Of a stretch of DNA of 64,000 nucleotides, positions 1 to 7,657 are shown piece by piece. Under the pieces are notes generated by a model that worked only from the letters and a program-made list of their open reading frames with translations, had not been told where the DNA came from and ran no database searches. Position 1 is the first letter of the stretch; each line of letters starts with the position of its first letter. Origin of the DNA: Kitasatospora aureofaciens (lineage in GTDB: Bacteria > Actinomycetota > Actinomycetes > Streptomycetales > Streptomycetaceae); assembly GCF_001188955.3 (NCBI RefSeq), contig NZ_JPRF03000015.1, positions 1-64,000 of the forward strand, in the 5' to 3' direction. Position numbers and translations under genes: made by a program.

Positions 1-2
1 CG

Positions 3-293
3 GCGAAGGAGCCGGACCCGGCGGCCGGGGCGGGCGAGCCGCGGGGCCGGCAGTCGCGGGCGCCACAGGTCCGGGCCCCGGGCGCACGGGCCACCGCCGC
101 GGACGGCGGACGGGCTGCGCGCGAGGCCCGTTCCGGGCGGGACGGCCACGCGGTCCGCACCGGCCGGGAGGGCGAGCATCCGGACGGCCACGGCACGCAC
201 GACGGGGCGGAGGAGCACCAGGCCGAGGCCTGCGCTCCGGCACCCCGCTCGGCTCCACCGGTCCCCGCAGCGCGTGATCGCGCCGTAGGGTGA
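3..293 (+). CDS. adpA: C-terminal tail of probable AdpA (AraC-family developmental regulator), partial
   Basis: This frame is open from the window edge to a TGA at 291-293 and nearly every codon ends in G or C, so it is the 3' end of a coding sequence. The visible 96 residues are low-complexity, rich in Ala, Gly, Arg, Pro and His, with no fold or motif. The identification rests on context: in Streptomyces the gene immediately upstream of orn is adpA (bldH), and AdpA proteins carry a disordered C-terminal tail after their DJ-1-like and AraC-type DNA-binding domains. The stop overlaps the first possible GTG of orn, so the two genes are probably cotranscribed. The conserved domains lie outside the window, so the name is inference from synteny. 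Confidence 0.6.
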   Translation, partial: AKEPDPAAGAGEPRGRQSRAPQVRAPGARATAADGGRAAREARSGRDGHAVRTGREGEHPDGHGTHDGAEEHQAEACAPAPRSAPPVPAARDRAVG

Positions 294-298
294 GGTGC

Positions 299-901
299 GT
301 GAATGACCGTTTGGTATGGATCGACTGTGAAATGACCGGCCTCGACCTCGACCGGGACGCCCTGGTCGAGGTCGCGGTGCTGGTGACGGACTCCGAGCTG
401 AACATCCTCGGCGAGGGCGTGGACGTCATCATCCGCCCGCCCGTGGAGGCTCTGGCGAACATGCCGGAGGTGGTGCGCGTGATGCACACCACCTCCGGCC
501 TGCTGGAGGAGCTGGAGCAGGGCGTGACCCTGGCCGAGGCGGAGGAGCGGGTCCTCGCGTACGTGCGCGAGCACGTGCCGGAGGCCGGGAAGACGCCGCT
601 GTGCGGCAACTCGGTGGCCACCGACCGCGGCTTCCTGGCCCGGGACATGCCGACCCTGGAGAGGCACCTGCACTACCGGATCGTGGACGTCTCCTCGATC
701 AAGGAGCTGGCCCGCCGCTGGTACCCGAAGGCGTACTACAACAGCCCGCCGAAGGGCGGGAACCACCGGGCGCTCGCGGACATCCGCGAGAGCATCGACG
801 AACTGCGGTACTACCGCGAGGCGGTGTTCGTCCCGCAGCCCGGGCCGGACGCCGACACCGCGCGTGCCATCGCCGAGAAGTACCGGGCCGCGGCCGACTG
901 A
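299..901 (+). CDS. orn: oligoribonuclease
   Basis: DEDDh-family 3'-5' exoribonuclease of about 200 residues, the normal family length, that degrades two- to five-nucleotide RNAs and also linear pGpG from cyclic-di-GMP turnover. Exo I (WIDCEMTGL) lies near the N-terminus. The [19 protein letters not shown] stretch and the late [12 protein letters not shown] segment supply Exo II/III and the catalytic His and Asp. The GTG at 299 is preferred to the GTG at 290: it gives the usual N-terminus ([10 protein letters not shown]) and has AGGG about 8 nt upstream. The 290 start would overlap the upstream stop but adds three non-conserved residues. A pGpG-degrading enzyme makes functional sense beside the c-di-GMP enzyme encoded at 50.4 kb, although the two are not linked in an operon. 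Confidence 0.95.
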   Translation: MNDRLVWIDCEMTGLDLDRDALVEVAVLVTDSELNILGEGVDVIIRPPVEALANMPEVVRVMHTTSGLLEELEQGVTLAEAEERVLAYVREHVPEAGKTPLCGNSVATDRGFLARDMPTLERHLHYRIVDVSSIKELARRWYPKAYYNSPPKGGNHRALADIRESIDELRYYREAVFVPQPGPDADTARAIAEKYRAAAD

Positions 902-1047
902 TCCAGGTCGGCCGCGGGGCCCTCGCGGGGTCGGAGGGGGTGCCACCGTTCGCCGGAACGAAACCCTGGCGCGAGCACCCTCTCGGATCCTGTAGAGTTC
1001 TTCCTGTCGGAACGGGAACGCGAGAGCGGGAACGGACCGGACAGATG

Positions 1048-1123
1048 GTGGGTGTAGCTCAGTTGGTAGAGCACCTGGTTGTGGTCCAGGTGGCCGCGGG
1101 TTCGAGTCCCGTCACTCACCCCA
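1048..1123 (+). tRNA. tRNA-His (anticodon GTG)
   Basis: Complete cloverleaf. The acceptor arm GTGGGTG pairs with CACTCAC (1113-1119). There is a D-loop, an anticodon arm CTGGT-T-GTG-G-TCCAG with GTG in the loop, and a TTCGAGT T-loop. The extra G at position -1, typical of tRNA-His, is encoded at 1047 opposite C at 1120, and the CCA tail appears to be encoded at 1121-1123. It lies downstream of orn with a TAGAGT -10-like box at 993-998. Confidence 0.97.
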
Positions 1124-1125
1124 GA

Positions 1126-1171
1126 GCCCGAGGGGCCGATCTCTTCAAGAGATCGGCCCCTCGGGCGTTTT
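1126..1171 (+). terminator. intrinsic terminator of tRNA-His
   Basis: An almost perfect 19-20 bp inverted repeat (1126-1145 against 1147-1166) closes a tiny TCA loop and is followed by GTTTT. It starts three bases after the tRNA CCA. Confidence 0.93.
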
Positions 1172-1255
1172 CGCGTTGCCTCAGTTGTGGGCGGCGGCCC
1201 GGGCTTTCCGGTCGGCCCCTGCCGCAACAAGCTACCGGCTAGTAACATCGTCGCC

Positions 1256-1702
1256 ATGACCACTCCTTCGATCGGCCAGATGCTCGACGCCACCGTGCCG
1301 ATGGCGCACACTCTCAAGCTGGAGTACCTGGAGACCACCCCGGAGCGCGCCGTGCTCCGGCTGCCCGACCAGCCCGCGTACCACAACCACGTCGGCGGCC
1401 CGCACGCCGGCGCGATGTTCACCCTCGCCGAGTCCGCCAGCGGCTGCATCGTGCTCGCCGCCTTCGGGGACCAGCTGTCCCGGGCCGTGCCGCTCGCCGT
1501 GAACGCCGAGATCGCCTACAAGAAGCTGGCCATGGGCGAGGTCACCGCCACCGCCGTGCTCGGCCGCCCGGCCACCGAGGTCGTCGCCGAGCTGGACGCC
1601 GGTGGCCGCCCCGAGTTCCCGGTCACCGTGGAGATCACCCGCACCGACGGCGCCGTCACCGGTGTGATGACGGTCACCTGGACCCTGCGTCCCAACTCCT
1701 GA
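1256..1702 (+). CDS. PaaI/DUF4442-type hotdog-fold thioesterase
   Basis: A 148-residue protein with the size and pattern of a single hotdog domain. The segment YHNHVGGPHAGAMFTLAES at about residues 42-60 matches the His-Asn-x-x-Gly-Gly-x-His-x-Gly pattern of small acyl-CoA thioesterases, followed by the helix that cradles the CoA. Such enzymes hydrolyse acyl- or aryl-CoA thioesters, often clearing dead-end CoA adducts. The substrate cannot be read from the sequence. The ATG at 1256 was chosen because everything upstream in frame is tRNA and terminator DNA. It is a monocistronic unit behind the tRNA-His terminator. Confidence 0.85.
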   Translation: MTTPSIGQMLDATVPMAHTLKLEYLETTPERAVLRLPDQPAYHNHVGGPHAGAMFTLAESASGCIVLAAFGDQLSRAVPLAVNAEIAYKKLAMGEVTATAVLGRPATEVVAELDAGGRPEFPVTVEITRTDGAVTGVMTVTWTLRPNS

Positions 1703-1763
1703 CCGCCACGCGGTCGGTGGCCCCGGGAGCGCCCTTCCGGGGCCAACCGCGCGATGACTGTCC

Positions 1764-2690
1764 GTGACGGCGGGCGTGACCTCGACGTCAGCCCGCTCGT
1801 TCTCAACTCACGTGCGAGCCAATCACGCGACCGAGCCCCAGGAACCGGCCCCCCGCGGCGTCGCCGGAGCCCGACGGACCGTCGCCCGATGGCTGCGCCG
1901 CCCCCGCTCCGTCGCCGCCTGCGGAGCCCTGCTCGCACAACTCTGGGCCGCCGGCGCCCCCAGCGCGTACGCCGCGCCTGCCGAGCCGCCGTCCAGGCAG
2001 CCCGGGCCCGCCGTCTCCCGCACCCTGCCCGACGCACCCGCGCTCGACGGCCCGTCAGCCGTCCGCCCCGTCGAACCGGGGCGGCGGGGCGCCGCCGGAG
2101 ACGGCCGCTCCCCCGGACTCGTCGGGGAACGGGCCGACGGCGGGCCGGCCGACGGGGCCGCCGCCGCGGTCGGTGACGTCCTCCAGGAGCGCATCCGGGC
2201 CGGTGGTCTCCCGCTGCCCGGCCAGGGGGCGGCCGTCCCCGACGCCTTCGCCCTCGCCTCCGGCCTGCTCGGCACCGCCCCCGCCGAGGGCCGTTCTACC
2301 GGGACCCGCGCCTCCCGCGAGGGCGAACCCGGCACGCTGCCCGCCACCTCCCGGCCCCGCTCCGGCTCGGCCGACCAGGGCCGCCCGGCCCCGTCCGAGA
2401 CGGCCGGGACCACCGCGGTCCGGGACGCGGCGGCCGACGAGGGGCCCGCCTCCGCGGAACCCGCCGGCACCGCGGGGAACGCGCAGGAGGCCGTGGCCCC
2501 GGGCGCACCGGCTGCCGCACCGGCGGACGCGGGGACGCCCGAGGCGCTCGCCCTCGCCGACACGGCGTCCGCGACGTCCGGGGCGGCCGGCGCGGCCACC
2601 GCGACCGCGGTGCTCGCCCCCATCGCCGCCGGGCTGCTGCTCACCGGCGCGGCGATGTGCAAGCACCGGGGGCTGCCGCGCGGGCACTGA
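1764..2690 (+). CDS. Ala/Pro-rich secreted or membrane-anchored hypothetical protein
   Basis: About 308 residues. A basic N-terminal stretch (ARRTVARWLRRPRSV) is followed by a hydrophobic run ending APSAYAAPAEP near residue 70, which resembles a signal peptide with an Ala-x-Ala cleavage site. The middle 200 residues are low-complexity Ala, Pro, Gly, Glu and Arg with no recognisable domain. A second hydrophobic stretch near residues 280-298 (ATATAVLAPIAAGLLLTGAA) followed by CKHRGLPR could anchor the protein in the membrane. The topology suggests an extracytoplasmic linker-like protein. The start is uncertain (GTG 1764 or the in-frame GTG at 1812 just before the basic region). The opposite strand is also open over this stretch because of high GC. 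Function unknown. Confidence 0.55.
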   Translation: MTAGVTSTSARSFSTHVRANHATEPQEPAPRGVAGARRTVARWLRRPRSVAACGALLAQLWAAGAPSAYAAPAEPPSRQPGPAVSRTLPDAPALDGPSAVRPVEPGRRGAAGDGRSPGLVGERADGGPADGAAAAVGDVLQERIRAGGLPLPGQGAAVPDAFALASGLLGTAPAEGRSTGTRASREGEPGTLPATSRPRSGSADQGRPAPSETAGTTAVRDAAADEGPASAEPAGTAGNAQEAVAPGAPAAAPADAGTPEALALADTASATSGAAGAATATAVLAPIAAGLLLTGAAMCKHRGLPRGH

Positions 2691-2772
2691 GCAGCGCGGG
2701 TGCGGATGCGGGTGCGAGCGCGGATGCGGGGGCGGGGGATCGTTGCCACGCGGGGCAGCTCGAGGGCCGGAC

Positions 2773-3234
2773 TCAGGCTCCGGGGGCCAGTTCCACTTCC
2801 AGCAGCGGGAGTTCCCGCCCGGGTATCGAGCCGGAGGGGGTGCTGCCGATGCGGGTCGCGCCCATCGCCAGGTAGAAGGGCTCGGCGTTCGGGTCGGAAT
2901 CGATGGTGAGGCGGCGCAGGCCGGCGGCCCGGGCCTGCTCCCGGACGTGCTCGAACAGCGCCCGGCCGATGCCGCCGCCGATCCGGTCGGGCTCGACGAA
3001 GAGCATGGCCAGCTCACCGGACGGTGCGGCACCGGTCAGCACGGCGAAGCCCAGCACCCGGCCGCCGTCCTCGGCCACCACCGTCGACGCCCGTTCCACG
3101 GCGGCGGCGTCCAGAGTCAGCTCCTCGCGGCACGCGGCCATGAAGGCCTCGTCGTAGCCCCAGTACGCCTTGGCCCGCAGGGCGATGCCGGTGAGCAGGC
3201 CGGCTTCGTCCGGGCAGGCGGGTCGGATGTGCAT
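2773..3234 (-). CDS. GNAT-family N-acetyltransferase
   Basis: A 153-residue single-domain acetyltransferase. It has the N-terminal IRPACPDEAGLL strand-helix, the LAMLFVEPDRIGGGIGRALF segment carrying the acetyl-CoA pyrophosphate-binding motif (R-I-G-G-G-I-G-R) at about residues 85-95, and the C-terminal SDPNAEPFYLAMGATRIG strand-helix typical of the fold. The family transfers an acetyl group from acetyl-CoA to an amine. The acceptor is unknown. GAGGGGA lies about 5 nt before the ATG. It is transcribed away from the preceding hypothetical gene and its 3' end lies 82 bp from that gene's end. Confidence 0.88.
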   Translation of the reverse strand: MHIRPACPDEAGLLTGIALRAKAYWGYDEAFMAACREELTLDAAAVERASTVVAEDGGRVLGFAVLTGAAPSGELAMLFVEPDRIGGGIGRALFEHVREQARAAGLRRLTIDSDPNAEPFYLAMGATRIGSTPSGSIPGRELPLLEVELAPGA

Positions 3235-3337
3235 GCCGTCCCCTCACGTCGACAGCCGGACTCCCGCGGCCACTGTGCGCCGCAACTCGGTCGTCCGCAA
3301 ACGGTTTTACGGCGCGTGCGGAAGGAGCCTACCGCCG

Positions 3338-4252
3338 TCAGCGGAAGACGCCCGGCGGCGGCGACGGCGAGGGGGCGGCCGTGGCGTCGGTGGCCGGGGT
3401 GGCGCCGGCGGTGAAGTCGGTGAGGGCGCGGCCGTGTTCGACCCGGCCGTGGGAGGAGTCGGAGGCGACCCGGCGGGTGAGGTCGGCGATCGGGAGCGGG
3501 GTGTGGGCGGCGGCCAGGACGAGGTTGCCGAAGCGCTTGCCGCGCAGCACGGCGGGGTCCGCGGTCAGGCACAGTTCGGGGAAGACCGCGCCGAGGGTGG
3601 CGACCTGGGAGCGGGCGAAGGGCAGGGCGCCGCCGTCGGCGATGTTGGCGGTGTACCAGCCGCCGGGCGCGAGGGCGCGGGCCGCGAGGGTGGTGAACTC
3701 GACCGTGGTGCAGTGGGCCGGGGTGCGGGCGCCGGAGAAGACGTCGGTGATGACCAGGTCGACGCTGCCCTCGGGAGTGCGTTCCAGCACGCTGCGGGCG
3801 TCCGCGCCGCGCACCTTGATCTGCCAGCCGCGCTCCAACGGGAGTTCGGCGCGGACCAGTTCGGTGAGTGCGGTGTCGATCTCGGCGACCTGCTGGCGCG
3901 AGCGCGGCCGGGTGGCGGCCACGTAGCGGGCCAGGGTGAGGGCGCCGCCGCCCAGGTGCAGGACGGTCAGCGGGCGCCCGGGCGGGGCGACCAGGTCGAT
4001 CAGGTGGCCGAGCCGGCGCTGGTACTCGAAACCCAGGTGGGTGGGGTCGGCGAGGTCGACCAGGGACTGCGGGGCACCGTCGATCAGTAGCGACCAGGCG
4101 TGCGGACGGTCGCGGTCGGGGCGCAGTTCGGCCAGGCCGGAGCCGACCGGGCGGGTGAGCGGGCCCTGGGCGTGGCCGCGGCCGTCCGGCCCGGTGGTGA
4201 GCGCCGGTTCAGGGCTGCGCGCGGCCCTGTTGCTTCGTCCCATGTCGGCCAT
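3338..4252 (-). CDS. spermidine synthase-like class I SAM-dependent transferase
   Basis: About 304 residues. The Rossmann nucleotide-binding motif is TVLHLGGGALTLARYV near residue 95, followed by the acidic QQVAEIDTALTELVR strand and the DLVITDVFSGARTP segment that in spermidine synthases contributes the polyamine-site aspartate. Homologues in Actinobacteria are annotated as spermidine synthase or fused MFS/spermidine synthase, but no transporter part is present here, and many family members have no proven aminopropyl transfer. The C-terminal 30 residues are a Thr/Ala/Pro-rich tail. The start may be the second ATG at 4243, since neither has a clear ribosome binding site. Annotated by fold only. 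Confidence 0.8.
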   Translation of the reverse strand: MADMGRSNRAARSPEPALTTGPDGRGHAQGPLTRPVGSGLAELRPDRDRPHAWSLLIDGAPQSLVDLADPTHLGFEYQRRLGHLIDLVAPPGRPLTVLHLGGGALTLARYVAATRPRSRQQVAEIDTALTELVRAELPLERGWQIKVRGADARSVLERTPEGSVDLVITDVFSGARTPAHCTTVEFTTLAARALAPGGWYTANIADGGALPFARSQVATLGAVFPELCLTADPAVLRGKRFGNLVLAAAHTPLPIADLTRRVASDSSHGRVEHGRALTDFTAGATPATDATAAPSPSPPPGVFR

Positions 4253-4348
4253 TATCGCCGCCGACGGGGCCGCACCCCCAGGTCAGGGGCGTGCTGCGGG
4301 GATCCGGCCGGAGGCAGGGGGCCCGGCCGGGTCCGCGCGGCACGCCCG

Positions 4349-4861
4349 CTAGAACGGGCCGAGGCCGCCGGCGGTGAGCGTGCAGGCGGCCTCGCAGAGG
4401 GCGGAGCGGAGCACCCAGGCGTCGGTGGGGCGGGCGGCGCGACCGGCGCCGGACGGCGGGATGACCCAGCGCGGGTCGGTGGCGGCGGGCACCAGGGCGC
4501 CGGCCGTACAGGAGGTGCCGGGCAGGTGCCAGGTCTCCCAGGTGCCGGCCGGGACGAGGAAGGCGACGGTGCTGCCGTTGCGGCTCTGCAGGACGGCCCC
4601 GCAGGCGCGGCGCAGCCGCAGGATGTCGACGGCCTCCAGGCCGTGCCGCAGGGCGACCGTCACGGTGTCGCGGTCGGTGACGAGGGTGTCCTCGGCCGGG
4701 ACGGCGTACTCCCGGCGCGGACCGCCGCAGGAGCCGCGGCCGCCCTCGACCGGGCCCCGGCCGGGGACCCCCTCGTCGGCCGGATCCGGCAGCAGGGCCG
4801 GGGAGGCGGCGGCGAGCACGCTCCCGGCAACGGGTCGGTGCTGCGGCAGTCCGGTGGCCAT
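4349..4861 (-). CDS. conserved hypothetical protein
   Basis: A 170-residue protein from the ATG at 4861, chosen because AGGAGG lies 8 nt upstream. The longer in-frame extension to 5014 is proline/arginine noise. I do not recognise a family. The C-terminal half looks structured: DTVTVALRHGLEAVDILRLRRACGAVL, then VAFLVPAGTWETWHLPGTSC, then WVIPPSG. The alternating strand-helix-strand character and the PAG-TWETW-PGTSC segment vaguely recall the short Streptomyces proteins that carry half of a primase/polymerase-like module, but no catalytic residues can be assigned. Three cysteines occur in the last 80 residues. Function unknown. Confidence 0.7.
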   Translation of the reverse strand: MATGLPQHRPVAGSVLAAASPALLPDPADEGVPGRGPVEGGRGSCGGPRREYAVPAEDTLVTDRDTVTVALRHGLEAVDILRLRRACGAVLQSRNGSTVAFLVPAGTWETWHLPGTSCTAGALVPAATDPRWVIPPSGAGRAARPTDAWVLRSALCEAACTLTAGGLGPF

Positions 4862-5124
4862 CGCGGGCCCTCCTGTACCTCGTCGGGTCGGAAGCACTGC
4901 CGCCGCGGGTGGGGGCCGCGGGGCGGGGACGGGCCGGGGACGGCCTGGGCTTCCACGTACCAGGACAACGCGGCAGGAACACCGAAGGCCACGGGGCGCC
5001 TTACAGCAAGGCATGGCATTTCATGGCGGATACCCGGCAACAACGACCGCTTCGCCCGGGATTGTCCGCTGATGTCCCGCCAACCCCATGTGTCCGGCCG
5101 GTGACTCCGAGTACTCTCGGCGCC

Positions 5125-6774
5125 ATGGCAGCCACCCCACCGGCCGAGCCGAACCGACCGTCCCCCAACACCGTGATGCGCGCACTGCGTGGCGACCGCT
5201 CACCCGGCGAGTTCGCCATGGCCGTCCGCCGGGCCGCCCGCGAGATCGGCGAGCACGTGTCCTGCGACGCCCGCTACGTCGGCCGGGTCGAGTCCGGCGA
5301 GATCCGCTGCCCCAACTACGCCTACGAGCGGGTCTTCCGGCACATGTGGCCGGGCCGCACGCTCACCGACCTGGGCTTCGCCCCTCGCACCGCCGTCCGC
5401 CGCCGTTCGGCGGACGGCACCGGGGGGACCGCGGCCGGGGTGGCCCCACCCGCTCCCCCGCTCCACCCGCCGTTCCCGCCCCTGCCCGCCCCGCGCTCAC
5501 CTCTCTCCACCCAACTCCCGTACGCTGCCTCGCCGTACGCGGATCCAACCGCTCCGGACGGGCCCCCGCGGCCGAGGGCCGGCGCGGCGCCCCGGGGGCC
5601 CGATGGATCGCCCTATCTCGACGAGGAGAACGACGACGTGCGTCGCCGTACGTTCCTGGCCGGCGGCTCGACCGCGCTGGCCACCGTGATCGGCATCGAC
5701 CGGCCGGCTTCCGCCGCCCAGGTCGCCGGTGCCGGCTTCGGACCGGCCGTAGGCCGCTCCGCCCTCCCCGGTGCGGAGTTCGCCGCGCCCTCGCTGCTCG
5801 GCACCGCACCCTCGCTGCTCGGCACCGAGCCGGTGGTGCCCGGCCGGCCGGGGCCGGTGCCGCCGCCGCGCAAGGTCGGCGCCGCCGAGGTGTTCGGCGT
5901 CGAACAGGCCGTCCGGGACATCAGACTGGCCGACGACGCGCACGGCGCCGACGCCCTGTACGAACTCGCCGGGCAGTCCCTGCGCAACGCCTACCTGCTG
6001 CTCAACGAGGGCGAGTACAGCGCCGAGACCGAGCGTCGGCTCCAGTCGGGGGCCGGTGAACTGGCCATCTCGGTGGGATGGTTGGCACACGACTCGAACC
6101 GGCTCGGGGACGCCCGCTCGTTCTACGCGGAGGCGCTCGCCACCGCCCGGATGGCCGGGGACCCGGCACTGGAGGCGCACGTCTTCTGCAACAGCGCCTT
6201 CCTGGCCCGGGACGCCGGGCGCCCCCGCGAGGCGCTGCGCGCGGCGCAGGCCGGGCAGTGCGCCGCCCGGGAGCTGGACTCCGCCCGGCTGCTCGCCCTG
6301 CTGGCCATGCGCGAGGCCGGCGCCTGGGCCGTGCTGCGGGACCGTTCCGCCTGCGAACGCGCGATCGGCCGGGCGTACTCGCTGTTCGACCGGGGACCGT
6401 CCGAGACCGACCCGGAGTGGATGTCCTTCTTCGGCGAGGCCGAGATCGCCGGCCTGCAGTCGCAGTGCTGGTCCGCGCTGGAGGACTGGGACCGCGCCAG
6501 CGACCAGGCCGCGCTGGCCATAGCGCTGCAGGAGCCGCACTTCGTCCGCAACCGGGTGCTGTACACCGCCGAACTGGCCCACGACCGGCTCGGCCGGGGG
6601 GACCTGGCGGGCGCGGCGCACCACGGCTCGGCCGCCGTGGCCCTGTTCGGCGAGGTGCGCTCGGCCCGGATCCGCAGCATGCTGGCGGACACCGCGGGGC
6701 GGTTGCGCCCGCACGTCGCGGTGCCCGAGGTCCGCCGGTTCCTGATCGGCTACGAGCGGGCCGCAGCGGCCTGA
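5125..6774 (+). CDS. helix-turn-helix regulator with TPR-like C-terminal domain and internal Tat-like segment
   Basis: A 549-residue protein. Residues 14-85 form a helical DNA-binding-like region (VMRALRGDRSPGEFAMAVRR, then CDARYVGRVESGEIRCPN, like the recognition part of an XRE-type domain). A Pro-rich linker follows to about 165. Then comes a twin-arginine-like stretch RRRTFLAGG with a hydrophobic run at about 173-195. From about 250 to the end the sequence is a series of Ala-rich paired helices (tetratricopeptide-like). This architecture matches a large Streptomyces family that includes the developmental repressor NsdA. Such proteins act in the cytoplasm. The ATG at 5125 was chosen because conserved sequence begins there, although no strong ribosome binding site precedes it. 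Targets are unknown. Confidence 0.75.
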   Translation: MAATPPAEPNRPSPNTVMRALRGDRSPGEFAMAVRRAAREIGEHVSCDARYVGRVESGEIRCPNYAYERVFRHMWPGRTLTDLGFAPRTAVRRRSADGTGGTAAGVAPPAPPLHPPFPPLPAPRSPLSTQLPYAASPYADPTAPDGPPRPRAGAAPRGPDGSPYLDEENDDVRRRTFLAGGSTALATVIGIDRPASAAQVAGAGFGPAVGRSALPGAEFAAPSLLGTAPSLLGTEPVVPGRPGPVPPPRKVGAAEVFGVEQAVRDIRLADDAHGADALYELAGQSLRNAYLLLNEGEYSAETERRLQSGAGELAISVGWLAHDSNRLGDARSFYAEALATARMAGDPALEAHVFCNSAFLARDAGRPREALRAAQAGQCAARELDSARLLALLAMREAGAWAVLRDRSACERAIGRAYSLFDRGPSETDPEWMSFFGEAEIAGLQSQCWSALEDWDRASDQAALAIALQEPHFVRNRVLYTAELAHDRLGRGDLAGAAHHGSAAVALFGEVRSARIRSMLADTAGRLRPHVAVPEVRRFLIGYERAAAA

Positions 6775-6792
6775 GCCGCGTCACGGTCCGTG

Positions 6793-7449
6793 TCAGTGAC
6801 CGGACTTGAGCCCGTCCAGGTGGGACAGGTCGTTCCAGATCTCCACCGCCGGGGCGCCGTACTCCCAGGACAGCACGCACAGCGCCGCCGTACCGAGCTT
6901 GAACCGCTGGGCGAACTCGGGCGGCAGGCCCAGCCAGCGGGCGGCCAGGATGCGCAGCAGGTGGCCGTGCGCGAACAGCACGATGTCCCGGTCGGCGCAG
7001 TGCATGACGGTGGTGTCCGTCTCCGGGACGCCGTGCTCCTCGTTGAGGTCGGCGAGCAGGCCGTCGACCCGGGCGGCCACGTCCGAGAGCTTCTCACCGC
7101 CGGGCACTCCGTCGCGCCAGATCAGCCAGCCGGGGTGGTCGGTGGCCCGGATGTCGGCGCCGGTACGGCCCTCGTACCGGCCGTAGTCCCACTCCATGAG
7201 CTCGGGGCGCTCGACGGCGCGGTCGCCGAAGCCGGCCAGTTCGCAGGTCTCCTTGGCGCGGCCGAGCGGGCTGGTGTAGACGAGCGCGTCCGGCAGTCCG
7301 TTCCACGGGGCCTTGGCCAGTCGGGCGCCGAGCGCCCGGGCCATCGCCCGGCCCTGCTCGGTCAGCGGGATGTCGGTGCGGCCGGTGTGTTGGCCGGTGG
7401 CCGACCACTCGGTCTCGCCGTGGCGGACCAGCACGATTCGGGCGGGCAT
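6793..7449 (-). CDS. histidine phosphatase family protein (phosphoglycerate mutase-like)
   Basis: 218 residues. The catalytic RHGETEW motif is at residues 9-15 (phospho-accepting His10). GRTDIPLTEQGRAMA follows, then YTSPLGRAKETCELAG with the second arginine, then the acid residue in LMEWDYGRYEG, and the second catalytic His in FAHGHLLRILAARW. All residues of the histidine phosphatase active site are visible. The family removes phosphate from sugars or other small molecules. The true mutase reaction is less likely at this length. AGGAG lies 6 nt before the ATG. The gene is convergent with the upstream regulator and divergent from the nuclease/helicase operon. Confidence 0.9.
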   Translation of the reverse strand: MPARIVLVRHGETEWSATGQHTGRTDIPLTEQGRAMARALGARLAKAPWNGLPDALVYTSPLGRAKETCELAGFGDRAVERPELMEWDYGRYEGRTGADIRATDHPGWLIWRDGVPGGEKLSDVAARVDGLLADLNEEHGVPETDTTVMHCADRDIVLFAHGHLLRILAARWLGLPPEFAQRFKLGTAALCVLSWEYGAPAVEIWNDLSHLDGLKSGH

Positions 7450-7553
7450 GGAGAGCTCCTCGCAGCAGGGCGTTCAACGGTCGGTCTCACCCTTGAGCAC
7501 CGGGCTTCCATGATCCCCCACCCCGGCGGGGGACACGACGCGGGCCCCTGGGA

Positions 7554-7600
7554 CCGGACGGAACCGGCACATCCGGCCGGAAGGGGCCGGTTCCGTCCGG
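7554..7600. promoter_or_regulatory. 15-bp perfect inverted repeat between divergent genes
   Basis: The arm CCGGACGGAACCGGC (7554-7568) is repeated in inverse orientation at 7586-7600 with a 17-nt spacer. It sits between the histidine phosphatase gene and the nuclease/helicase operon, 58 bp upstream of the operon ATG. It could be an operator or a leader hairpin. There is no T-tract, and neither flanking gene ends here, so a terminator is unlikely. Confidence 0.5.
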
Positions 7601-7657
7601 CACCCGGGGCCGGTCCGCACCACGTTGTCGGACCCGGATGCGACACTGGGCCGCACC

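Noticed and set aside
290..298. GTG at 290 as the orn start
   Set aside because: It adds three residues not expected in oligoribonucleases. The GTG at 299 has better ribosome binding site spacing and restores the usual N-terminus.
1823..2749. 308-codon frame antisense to the Ala/Pro-rich protein
   Set aside because: Same length as the plus-strand frame, but the plus strand has the signal peptide and the C-terminal hydrophobic segment, so the minus frame is treated as a shadow.
4862..5014. N-terminal extension of the hypothetical protein at 4349-4861
   Set aside because: The AGGAGG at the right distance from ATG 4861 and the Arg/Pro-rich nature of the extension argue against it.
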